Shown here: positions 12,839 through 22,293 of the stretch, in pieces
How the letters are laid out: each line of letters begins with the position of its first letter
Numbering within the stretch: the stretch's first letter is position 1
DNA from: Spongospora subterranea f. sp. subterranea
Taxonomy: Eukaryota > Endomyxa: Phytomyxea > Phytomyxea > Plasmodiophorida
Direction of reading: 5' to 3'
Length of the DNA stretch: 50,222 nucleotides
NCBI GenBank assembly: GCA_049724395.1
Contig: JAUGWO010000266.1
Location: 1-50,222, forward strand
Translations under genes and position numbers: made by a program
Notes under the pieces: generated by a model
Told to the model about the DNA's origin: nothing
What the model saw: only the letters and a program-made list of their open reading frames with translations
Database searches by the model: none

Positions 12839-15800
12839 ATGCGTGCATGGAGACGGGGGACGGCCTCCATGGCCGGAATCACTATCGCACGATGCCCCGA
12901 AACAGCCAAAGTCGCTGTGGATGCGCTGGTTCGGATCCGGGATCAGCATCCGGACCGGTATTTCGCTTGCGATACGGAAGTGGTGGACATGGACGTTAAG
13001 AAACAGACCCCGGTTGGTCATGGGAAGGTCATTGCCGCCAGTATCTACGCGGGGGATACCGCTGATTTTGGCAACGGGCCGCGCCTATTCATTGACAATC
13101 TTGACGATGCTGCTGGCACACTGGATTTGTTCAAACCGTTTTTCGAGGATCCCAAATCTCCAAAGGTTCACATTTTTAATATTACTCAGTTATTTCTTCT
13201 TGTACATATTTGGGGTTGTTTTCCATTAACTACTTTTCGCCATTCCCCAATTGGAAATGAGGGGCTTCTGAACCTGTGCCGGTTTAGGCGAAGTTTGTCA
13301 TATAACGACCTCTAGCAATCACAGGCTCTTCATTCTTTAAGCGTTAATTGTGTTTATTTTACGTAATGGCGATGCTATGTGTTTTCATGTTGGGCTGTAT
13401 GCTTGCTGGAGCTAGCATGCTTTCAGTTGTAAACTTTATCGCTTTTTTCCAACTATGCTAACAGATCGCAACACGACCCCTCAAAGAGATTGCATGCAGA
13501 ATTTTTTGTTGTAGTGCTGAGAACCAAGCTGACGATCTCTTGTTCAGGTCTGGCACAACTACAGTTTCGACCGTCATGTACTCTATAATCACGGTATCGA
13601 TTGTACCGGATTTGGGGGTGACACCATGCACATGGCGCGATTGTGGGATTCAAGCCGCCCAATGAAGGGTGGGTACTCGCTGGAGTCTTTGTCGCGCGAT
13701 GTTCTTCTGGATCGTAAGCGACCCATCAAAGAACTGTTCGGCAAAAAGATCCTGAAAGATGGGAGCGAGGCGAAGCTCAACGTTATGCCGGACCTATCGG
13801 AACTGCAACGTGATCCGAAAACACGCCCTGCCTGGATCGACTATTCGACCAATGATGCAGTTGCCACGTGGCTGTTGCACCAACGGTTGAGCGAGTTCCT
13901 CAGGAATAAATCGTGTGTTCATTGCAATACGCTGCTTGATTTCTACAATGCAAAGTGGCGTGATTTTGGGGAGCTTCTCACCGATATTGAACGTGCTGGA
14001 GTGTATTTGCGTACCGATTATTTGTCCCGTATCGAGGCACAAGCCACCGCTGATGCAGAGTCGCATTGGTTCGTATTTGCAACAGCCGCATTTTATTCAG
14101 TCGAAGAAATTTTAACTCTATGAACATCGTAGTTTGTTTTGCCATTTGTGTCATTCTCTTCATCTGGTCACCATAGCTAAGATGTTTTTGCCAAAAAAAA
14201 CGATGTTCTGGTTTATATCATCCTTTTTTATTTCTGTGTTGTCCCTGTTTTCTTCTACTGTTAGCTCTTCAAATTTTGATGGGTGTCGTGTCTAGGAGCG
14301 GTTTTCGTGAATGGGTTGCCAAGCAGTGTCCCGATGGCAAGTTCATGAACGTCAAAAGTCGTACCCAGGTGCAACAGCTATTATTCGCTCCGGCAACTCT
14401 TCGTTCGGGTAAAGCTCTTGGGCCGGAACGCATATTCAAAATGGAAAATCTCGACAACTACATTGAACCTGGGAAAGACAAGGCCCTAAAGCAGCGCCCG
14501 TTTGTTATTTCCGGTTTGGGAATTGAGCCCGTTTCTTTTACGGCAAATGGGATGCCCTCTGTTGACTCAGCAGCGTTAGAGTTACTGGCTGGGGTCAGTG
14601 GATGCTCCATGTTTGCGATCGCTGTGTAATTTGGGGTTATTATAGGATCCGCTCGCCGATCCGCCTCGATATGGGTCAGCATACAAGTCATTAGGCGGGA
14701 ACGAGGCGGGACGTGAGGCGTGTCTGGCCCTGGATGGAGTTGTCAAAGCCACCGCCATCGAGAAGCTGCTGAATACTTACATCTGTCCGTTGCAGTTGCA
14801 AATCGACGCCCAATCCAGGATCCATTGCTCACTGAATCTGAACACTGGCACGGGACGCCTGTCGGCCCGTCGACCCAATTTACAGAATCAGCCGTCCTTG
14901 GAGAAAGATGTTTACAAGGTCCGCGATGCGTTCGCCGCTGCTCCAGGCATGAAACTGGTTGTCGCTGATTATGGGCAGTTAGAGGTTTGATTGATGCTGC
15001 AAATGCTGGATACCGCTTAAACGTCTTTATTTATCCAACCCCAGTTTTTTCTATGGGTCTTTTCGTGCTTGAATTATCATTTCTCCCATTGTAGGGATTT
15101 TAACTGCGACATGTTGTCTGTCAAATTTTTCCAATATTCTTGGTTGCCGCAATTTATATATGTATGCCGAATTTCCGTTTCTATTGGTGCTCAATGTTGA
15201 CAGTTGTCTTGACTTTTGTTTTGCTTTTGTGGTTTTGATTAAGAGGTTTTCGGATGTAGTTGCGAGTGCTGGCCCACATGTCGAAGTGTCAGAGCATGAT
15301 TGAGGCTTTCGGGGCTGGTGGCGATTTCCATTCGCGCACAGCTATGAGCATGTATGACAATATTCGAGAGGCTGTCAATGCTGGGGAGGTCATGTTAGAG
15401 TGGGACTATTCAAAAGGTGTCGCCTCATTGATTTTGTCCCCATTTGTTGAGGTTTTTCTAGCTGCTAGTCTTTATCAAATTTTTTTCAGTTTCAGTTGGT
15501 GTTGTTCGGAGCTCTTTACGTTTTGTTTAGAACACATATGTAGTCATCGTCTGTTGTCGCAAAACAAAACTCGCTTTATATCTGAATATATGATGTCTTG
15601 TGTCTAGGTTCTTCACCAAAACCGCTGCTGAAAGAGCGTTTCGCCGCGGAACGACGTCAGGCTAAAACTTTAAACTTTTCCATTGCCTATGGAAAGACGG
15701 TCAGGTCAGTTAAAACTGACCTTTTTACTCAAGCTTTCATGGTTTGCTAGAATCGTATTTTTTTACGTTGGGAAGCCCTCTCGCAATCTGTCGCGTTTCT

Positions 15801-16708
15801 TTATCATTCTTTTCACCCCTGATTTTCTGCAAAATATACTTTTATGCATTTACTGTTTAATTTGTACACCCCGGTTCATATAAATTGTTAGGTCTTAATA
15901 TATTTCAGACGTCGTCATGTTTACTGTGTTTCGTTAGTGGTCTGGCTAAAGATTGGGGCACGAGCCGTCAAGAAGCTCAGGCAACCCTGAAACGTTGGTA
16001 CGACGATCGTCCTGAGGTGCTTCTCTGGCAAGAAACCATGATTAAATCCGCCCATAAGACCGGGTAACAATGTCTTTGGACATCGCCTCGCAAATTGCTC
16101 AAAATGTTTCCTAATGCGCTTCAGGGAGGTGCAAACGTTGATGGGCCGGTACCGGAGGTTGTTGAATATCAACTCTTCCAGTCGAAAAGAACGATCTGCC
16201 GCGGAACGAGCTGCAATCAACACGCCTATTCAAGGTGGCGCCGCTGATATCGTTATGGCTGGCATGATCCGCATTTGGAAGAACGAACGTTTGAAAAAGC
16301 TTGGCTGGAAGTTGACGTTGCAAATTCACGACGAGGTCAATGTGTTTTTTCACGTTCGACATAACGCTGCATAATCTTTTACTATCACAACTCGATCTAT
16401 TTCAAAAATTGTTCTGTTGTTTCTGGAGTCTGCTTTTTTCATATGGATTATTTTGAAACGTTTTTTCATGGTGAAAGATCGGTTTCTTATATTTTTTTTG
16501 TAGTGTGGCGTTTGTCGCCTACATTTGGACAACTCTTTCAATTGAATTTTCCATCGGTTTATAGGTTGTTTTGGAGGGCCCTGAAGACAGTGCTCCTGAG
16601 GCATTAAAAATTGTTCGCACTTGTATGGAGCGACCGTTCGCGGACCCATTACTAGTCGATCTCATAGTTGACGCCACGATCGTCGATACTTGGTATCAGG
16701 CTAAATAA
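12839..16708 (+). CDS. plant/protist organellar DNA polymerase (POP), family A with 3'-5' exonuclease
   Basis: This replicates mitochondrial and/or plastid DNA. Nine exons by hand: 12839-13165, 13548-14068, 14296-14593, 14646-14984, 15260-15416, 15608-15704, 15938-16063, 16125-16335, 16565-16708. From Met at 12869 they sum to 2,190 nt, 729 residues plus TAA; an in-frame Met at 12839 adds 10. All introns are GT-AG (about 50-380 nt). Exonuclease residues: Exo I D35/E37 (FACDTE), Exo II D107 (VWHNYSFD), Exo III Y198/D202 (YSTND). Polymerase motif A D480 (DYGQLELRVLAH), motif B about 553-566 (RRQAKTLNFSIAYG), motif C D681/E682 (IHDE). The marker MHMARLWDSSR is also typical of plant-type POPs. Plant POPs are about 1,000 residues, so an N-terminal region with the targeting peptide is absent or lies in unseen exons; the satellite sits exactly there. 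Function confidence is high, 5' end low. Confidence 0.93.
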
Positions 16709-17401
16709 GACGTGAAATCCTCAATTGCTATCTCTATCATATCTGTAAAATATGTATTCTCATTAATAATTTTACTCTGTAGTTCCGGTCTCTGGCTGTA
16801 TTCTCATGGTCATTTATCAAGAGAGCTGTACTCTACATGCTACAGTAGGTGAAAACCAGTTCTTCCGATTGCCTCGTAATGACAGATGTAAAGAAAACTC
16901 AACTCAAACCCGTTTCCTCTTGTTTTCAGCAAAACGAAGTTCATCGACGTATGAAGATGTGTGTAAGTGCTTAAGAGAATATAATTTTGACCTCAAACCG
17001 TTATCCTCGAGATGTTTCCGGCGGATGTCAGTTCGTCACGAAGGCCAGTTGAGAGAACTTTCGAACGGTTTGGGAGTAACAGTTGGTGAATACGTAGTCT
17101 TGACTTAATCGAGTTTTTCCATCTACCCAATAAACCGAATCAAGGCAACTTGACGAGCTTTGCTACTTATAACACAATAGGGAAGGTTCCTCCAGTGATA
17201 ATCAACAACTTCCTCAATGACTCAACATGATTATCGCAAACGACACATTCACGTCATGATGCAATTCACCAGTATTGCTCTTTGGTTATCCTGTTTAATG
17301 AACGAGGTTTTGCTCTGGTTGAGTTACAACTTGAACTGTAGGTCTTGTACTAAATGGCGTTCTTCAACAGCATCTGATGCAGGCAATGTATTCAGTCTCT
17401 G
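16709..17401. other. intergenic stretch downstream of POP; no supported gene
   Basis: A 100-codon plus-strand frame at 16806-17108 and a 62-codon one at 17217-17405 show no recognised motif, no repeated composition and no clear splice context. They could belong to the decayed copia element that follows, but I cannot show it. Confidence 0.4.
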
Positions 17402-17705
17402 TTAGAGTGATAGCCTTTTGCTTGGATTTTCGAGATCCTTTATGGCCAGCATAGTCGATATCTGTCCATCATTGAATTTGTAGGTGGGATTTTGCAAATT
17501 GGCGAAAGACGGCGCTCTTTGAAACGTCGATGAAGTCTGACGAGGTTTTAACAACCGAAAATTCTTCGGGGATGTCGAGAGTCTTCTCCAGATAAACAGC
17601 CAAAAGCAAAAGGGCGCCACTCTATCAACAGCAGAGGTCGAATACCTGGCTGTATCCAATGCTGTAAAACAGCCATTTGCTTACATAATCTATATCTATT
17701 CGAGT
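17402..17705 (+). mobile_element. Ty1/copia retrotransposon fossil (RNase H tail)
   Basis: The plus strand near 17600-17690 carries the copia RNase H hallmark KGATLSTAEVEYLAVSNAV, matching the family pattern ALSTAEAEYxALSxAxKEA. Sequence upstream is compatible with the preceding RNase H segment but has decayed. The copy is broken in several places; no LTR was recognised on either side, so limits and age are uncertain. It looks old. Confidence 0.5.
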
Positions 17706-17994
17706 TGACAATCAACCAGAGCAAAACTTGGATTATCAATCAGGATAACCAACGAGCAACTTTCTCGAAACAACAGGTCAAAACCAATCACGAACAAAAC
17801 ACATCGATGAAAAGCACCACAGGTGCCGATGGAATTAAATCTCATCGAAAGAACGTGGTTTCTGCCAAGATTGTGCATTAGCGAAGTCGAAACGACGAGC
17901 ATTTCTTCAAAAAATGCTCGTACTCACGTGAGTTGTCGTCGGGTCAAGTTCATGCAGCAACATGAAAACTCTAGAAAGTACTGGTATAAAAAAA

Positions 17995-18067
17995 GCCCTG
18001 CTAGCTCAGTTGGTAGAGCATTGGTCTAATAAGCCAAAGGTCATCAGTTCAAGCCTGATGTGGGGCA
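17995..18067 (+). tRNA. tRNA-Ile (anticodon AAT)
   Basis: The 73-nt cloverleaf folds fully. Acceptor GCCCTGC (17995-18001) pairs with GTGGGGC (18060-18066) with G-T wobbles. The D arm contains TAGCTCAGTTGG, which is also the A box. Anticodon stem TTGGT/GCCAA encloses loop CTAATAA, giving anticodon AAT. T stem ATCAG/CTGAT encloses TTCAAGC (B box). The discriminator base is A. No intron and no encoded CCA, as expected of a nuclear tRNA. A TTTTT run at 18071-18075 is the RNA polymerase III terminator, and an A-rich run precedes the gene. Confidence 0.95.
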
Positions 18068-18070
18068 TCA

Positions 18071-18075
18071 TTTTT
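18071..18075 (+). terminator. Pol III terminator of tRNA-Ile
   Basis: A TTTTT run 4 bp after the tRNA 3' end on the coding strand. Confidence 0.75.
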
Positions 18076-18149
18076 GGCACATCTGCAAATTTTTGTTTTC
18101 ACATCGTTTGTATAGACCGTTTGATAATTGATGATTACAATTTGCCTAT

Positions 18150-19060
18150 CAAGGCGGATCCTCACAAAACCAGCGGCATCATCTCGACTTTAAGAACGCT
18201 TAGTATGGAATTCGGTCGCCGTACCAGCTGCATTGTGATCCCCAAAATCACGAGTACAGGTCTTGTCAGACACTTTCCAATTTTACGATTTTTACGCTCA
18301 CCCTGCAGATGGGATCATTCAGGAAAATCCTGCCTCAGCAATTGACCGCAGCACCGACTAGACCAGCGACGTCCGGGATTTGATTAGACAACGCGTGAAC
18401 GCCCAGGACGTTCTTCAGCGCATTGAGAAAGCTGACCAGGAGGAGATCTGCCAACCACGGTTCCTAGAAATCCTTGAGGTACAGTAAACAGCGAAATGAA
18501 ATTGAGGATCCTCGCTTACTATCTCGATGCTCTTGTCTATTACGGATCAAGGCAGCGTTTTGATCGCGGGGCGGAACGCGCTTGCAGCGACAATACAGAT
18601 GCGCTTTTACGGGGAGTGCCCATCTTTATGGACGATCTGTGTCGAAAAAATCGCATCGAGAGTTGGGTGAATCAAATGTACTCTATCGGCACCCCGTTTT
18701 GGACCAGGAGAATCGTTGTTTCATAGATTTAAAAGTGCAGTCCATCTTTGGATGACCCACAGATTGAATATGCCAAGTCTTATGCAAACGCATTATACGA
18801 TGCTGACGATCACTAATCTGCTGGAATGCAGCGACATCGGGCTGGTCCAACAGATAGAACAGATGGTGATAAGGCGTTGATCCAATGGAAAAGAGTATAC
18901 TATTCGGGTAGAGCAGCAAGAAACGACGGCGGCCCCGACATCCCCCATATGCACCCAGAGTTGAACGATGCTGCGATGATTGCGTTGCCCAAATGAACGA
19001 CCTTGTCAAACAACTGGATTTAGCCCTATTAACCTGGACAGCATGACGTCTGCATTCAGT
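18150..19060 (+). pseudogene. decayed coding remnants, unknown family
   Basis: Several consecutive plus-strand stretches have coding-like composition but are interrupted and sit in different frames: around 18150-18345, 18380-18487 (RQRVNAQDVLQRIEKADQEE), 18496-18726 (FMDDLCRKNRIESWVNQMYS) and 18745-18810 (DDPQIEYAKSYANALYDADD). The last three are acidic and helical in character. No family is recognised. The lack of clean GT-AG joins argues for a dead gene or mobile-element remnant, but undetected introns are possible. Confidence 0.3.
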
Positions 19061-19107
19061 TTCCTTCAAACGCAGCGAGCTGAATCATGATTTACACAAA
19101 TTCGGTT

Positions 19108-19250
19108 GATCATGGTGTACGATCTTCACGCAACCGGAATCGCCATGACATTCGTTGCATGACCACATGGTCGGAACTCATGCACTCACAAGCGCAGAGC
19201 ATTGAACCCTGCAAAGAGTATTTCCGGTTGCGTGAAGGTCGTACATGATC
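19108..19250. repeat. inverted repeat, ~30-bp arms
   Basis: Left arm 19108-19139 and right arm 19221-19250 are reverse complements over about 29 bp, including TTCACGCAACCGGAA. They differ by a 3-nt insertion in the left arm and one substitution. The 81-nt spacer shows no gene. This may be a small MITE-like element or a stem-loop. Confidence 0.8.
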
Positions 19251-20046
19251 TATTGATGTTTTCTCATTTGACAGCAGTTAGGCAAAACAGCAACTCGCTG
19301 CGTTAAAAAAAGGAGGTAGTCGCCGTGATTCATGTTGTCCAGATTGATAAGGGCAAAACCCAGCTGTTTGGAGAAAGTCACTAATGGACCCCCTGCGTCC
19401 TCATGAAAACTGTTGACCAAGGGTATAAAAATGTTTTTGTTGCAGCAGGTTTCGCGACGTCGCAAAAAACTATCGAAGGTCCATCGGCCTGCGACTGACT
19501 CTTACCGGCATCGCTTGCAACGTCTTCTTGCAGGACGCCATGCACTGAATATAACCAACCGTGATATCATGTAAGGACATCCTGCTCTTCCTCGTGATTC
19601 AGCCAGAGTGTTTTTTTGCTAATGTCGACAACTTGAGCGGGAACCGCGAGAACGGCACGTTTGCCCTGATTCGAGCACCGTCGCCAGAAACAGTTTTTGG
19701 ATTCTTGATATGGCACTTGCTCAATCTAGAGTCAACATGATATTGACTGCAGCGCTTTCAACGATTTATATCGGTGGATTGACAGCTTTGCTGGAACGAC
19801 GTCGATGCTAGGATATCGCTCCCGTTCTAATGTTGGTTAACAATTACGCTCGGACCTGATACGGCGGCACAAGAGGTGCAATACATGACAACCATAGGAT
19901 TGATCACGATGGCACGGCTTTCATTAGGAGAAATAACAACGAGTCATCCCCGTTGCACAGCCGGGAACTACATACGTCTTATGGCGCAATGCCGTTCGAA
20001 ATGAGCAGCGGGCATCGTTCTGACTTCGTGATCAATCCAATGATTG
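19251..20046. other. gene-free stretch
   Basis: Only short frames are seen on both strands. The minus ORF at 19250-19465 has no recognisable motif. No tandem or inverted repeat was noticed apart from the one ending at 19250. Confidence 0.4.
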
Positions 20047-20666
20047 TCAGAGATTGACCACGGGGACATCTGCTGGATGGATGGAACACTCGAGACGATT
20101 TCCAGTCGGCGACTTGCTGACCGTTATCTGTCTCCAATAATCAAATAGCGACAACATCGAACCAATCGAGCCTGACCTGGACAAACATTCCTTCGAGGCA
20201 ACGCGCAGAACAACAACATGATCAGCAATGGGAGTTTTACCGAACATACATTCTGCCACGTTTTCGTCAATGACATTATCAGAAGCGTCTCGTGAAATAA
20301 ATACATAATCGCAGTGTTCTATGATATTCCCCCCATTTTCTGGGTATCGCGTCCTCGGCTTGGCTTGGCTGTACTCAACCTGAGAACGTCAATGTCAGAC
20401 CCAAAATATTATTGAGGTGGATATCTCAATGCCATCAATGTGCTCTTTCCGATTAAGTTAGCGACATGATCTGGAATAACCTCTTCTGGTGACATATCAA
20501 TAAACCGTTGGTTCAGATGCATCGACACCGAAGTAATGGCTGCAGCAAGCATATGATCATGGCTCGTTGAGCGAACCCTTGATCTTTTGGGGGCATGCGA
20601 TTTCGTCGGATCAAGCTTTGAAAGTCCAACACTTTCAGTGTCGGTAACGCTCATTTGTGATTCCAA
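20047..20666 (-). CDS. hypothetical protein, one or two exons
   Basis: I do not recognise this. An uninterrupted minus-strand frame runs from about 20383 down to the stop at 20047, roughly 110 residues, entered by a plausible acceptor (TTCTCAG). It contains NIIEHCDYVFISRDASD and NVAECMFGKTPIADHVVVLR, a mix of hydrophobic strands and polar turns typical of a globular domain. Just upstream, 20666-20409 is an 85-codon frame starting with Met and containing a basic patch (HAPKRSRVRSTS) followed by a helical stretch (AAAITSVSMHLNQRFIDM). No normal intron fits between them: the gap is about 25 nt and the frames differ. They may be two genes, an exon pair with an unseen intermediate exon, or a damaged gene. 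Confidence 0.4.
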
Positions 20667-21499
20667 TATTTGAACAACAATTGGTTCAAAGCCAAAGTAA
20701 TGACCTCTTCATCATTTGTGTGCAGTAAATAATTATCTGGGAGTGGAACAGGAAGAGTCATCTTACTGAAAGGACCTCTTGATAACATACAAGTAAACTC
20801 GATTGAATATAGGATGTGAACCTATTTTCAGGCTTACTGTAAAATTTCTAAATAGTGTACGACCGGAGTCGGACACAGATCAAACGTCGGGTAATACATG
20901 ATTGCGTCAATAAGGGTTTATACACAACGAAACAAAACCCTCTCATATTGGTCATATGAGCTGCATGACACAAGGTGAACGGCCTTCCACAGGCTCAACA
21001 GGCACTTTACAGGAAACAACTGTGGAAAGAATGGAATTGGTCCTGGTTCATTGATATTGGTGATAAATCCACGACGCACGAGTTCCAAAATGGTCATATT
21101 TCCAGGGAAGGGAATTTAATCCCCTTCCCTCGGCAGAACAATATAGGGGATCCCATTGATCCACAGATATACTGGGCCCTGATGTTCCCCAAAATACTGG
21201 TTCGTCGAAGGTTCTTCTCTATGACCTTTGCGGGGGTAAGACCAGTCATGTGGATGATGGATTTTGGTCTCGTCAACATCAGTTACCTGGCCCTTTGAGT
21301 CGATTGGCGGATTTCGAATGCAGTTTGATTTTGCGGGTTCCCTATGCGGTTGTACTTCAGGAATAATTTATTGACTTCGTCGATTTCGATCTGCAATTCC
21401 AACAGACTTTGCTGATTGAAAGCGGCGCTGATATTTCGTTGGCGACATCGCCCTTGTCGAATTGATAGTGGGTTTGGCCAATGGACTGTTGGGGGTTTG
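20667..21499. other. intergenic; possible decayed transposase fragment at about 20975-21298
   Basis: A 107-codon plus-strand frame (20975-21298) lies opposite a minus-strand frame reading VTDVDETKIHHPHDW. The DETK phrase recalls DDE transposases of the ISXO2/Merlin type, but the match is short and the rest does not follow. I leave the stretch unassigned. Confidence 0.25.
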
Positions 21500-22004
21500 G
21501 ATCCACCACTGATCCACCACTGATACACCACTGATCCACGCCACTGATCCAACCCTGATCCACCACTGATCCACCACTGATCCACCATTGATCCACCACT
21601 GATCCACCACTGATCCACCACTGATACACCACTGATCCACCACTAATCCACCACTGATCCACCACAGATCCACCACAGATCCACCACTGATCCACCACTG
21701 ATCCACCATCAGTCCACCACTGATCCACCACAGATCCACCACTGATCCACCACTGATCCACCACTGATCCACCACAGATCCACCACTGATCCACCACTGA
21801 TCTACCACAGATCCACCACTGATCCACCACTGATCCACCACTGATCTACCACTGATCCACGACAGATCCACCACTGATCCACCACTGATCCACCACTGAT
21901 CCACCACTGATCCACCACTGATCCACCACTGATCCACCACTGATCCACCACTGATCCACCACTGATCTACCACAGATCCACCACAGATCCACCACTGATC
22001 CACC
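21500..22004 (-). repeat. 11-bp minisatellite, about 46 copies
   Basis: The unit on the plus strand is GATCCACCACT. Common variants replace the last T with A, or CC with AC or CT after GAT. The minus strand has no stop in any frame and, because 11 is not a multiple of 3, each frame reads the same 11-residue cycle (VVDQWWISGGS). This creates three overlapping ORFs of 112-242 codons; the longest extends into unique sequence on both sides. There is no sign of a real gene. The array lies about 290 bp upstream of the SLC4 start. Confidence 0.95.
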
Positions 22005-22293
22005 CCCACTGACACAACATCACTTTCTGTCTGTCTGTCGCTGCTGTATTCCCGTCCCACAGACATCCACTGCAGTCCATTTGATAATGATTTCAATGCA
22101 GTAATGTTTCAGTGCCGTTGATATTTTCCTCACAAGTTATTGTGCGGTTTTTCGATTGTGTCGGTGTCGTGCTAGCAGGCGACAATCATCTGGAGATCCC
22201 ATAGAGTCAACCCAGGGAAGCCTAGAACCAGAATCACAACGATAAGTGTTTCTAAACAAACCCAGACGTCAAGAACGCGATTGGGGCCACCAT
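22005..22293. promoter_or_regulatory. upstream region of the SLC4 gene
   Basis: This is the unique sequence between the 11-bp array and the likely start codon and should contain the promoter. No TATA box or other clear element is recognised. An alternative in-frame Met occurs at 22246. Confidence 0.35.

Noticed and set aside
4017-12999. Three giant ORFs (2,887-2,951 codons) as real proteins
   Set aside because: They are the same 35-residue cycle in three phases, created by a stop-free 35-bp unit; copies vary equally at all codon positions and no domain is present. Kept only as a finding to test.
20975-21298. ISXO2/Merlin-type transposase
   Set aside because: Only the short DETK phrase resembles the family; the rest of the catalytic domain is not seen on either strand.
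21283-22096. Gly/Trp/Ser-rich protein (VDQWWISGGS repeats) on the minus strand
   Set aside because: It arises from an 11-bp minisatellite that is open in all three frames, with no start context or splice support.
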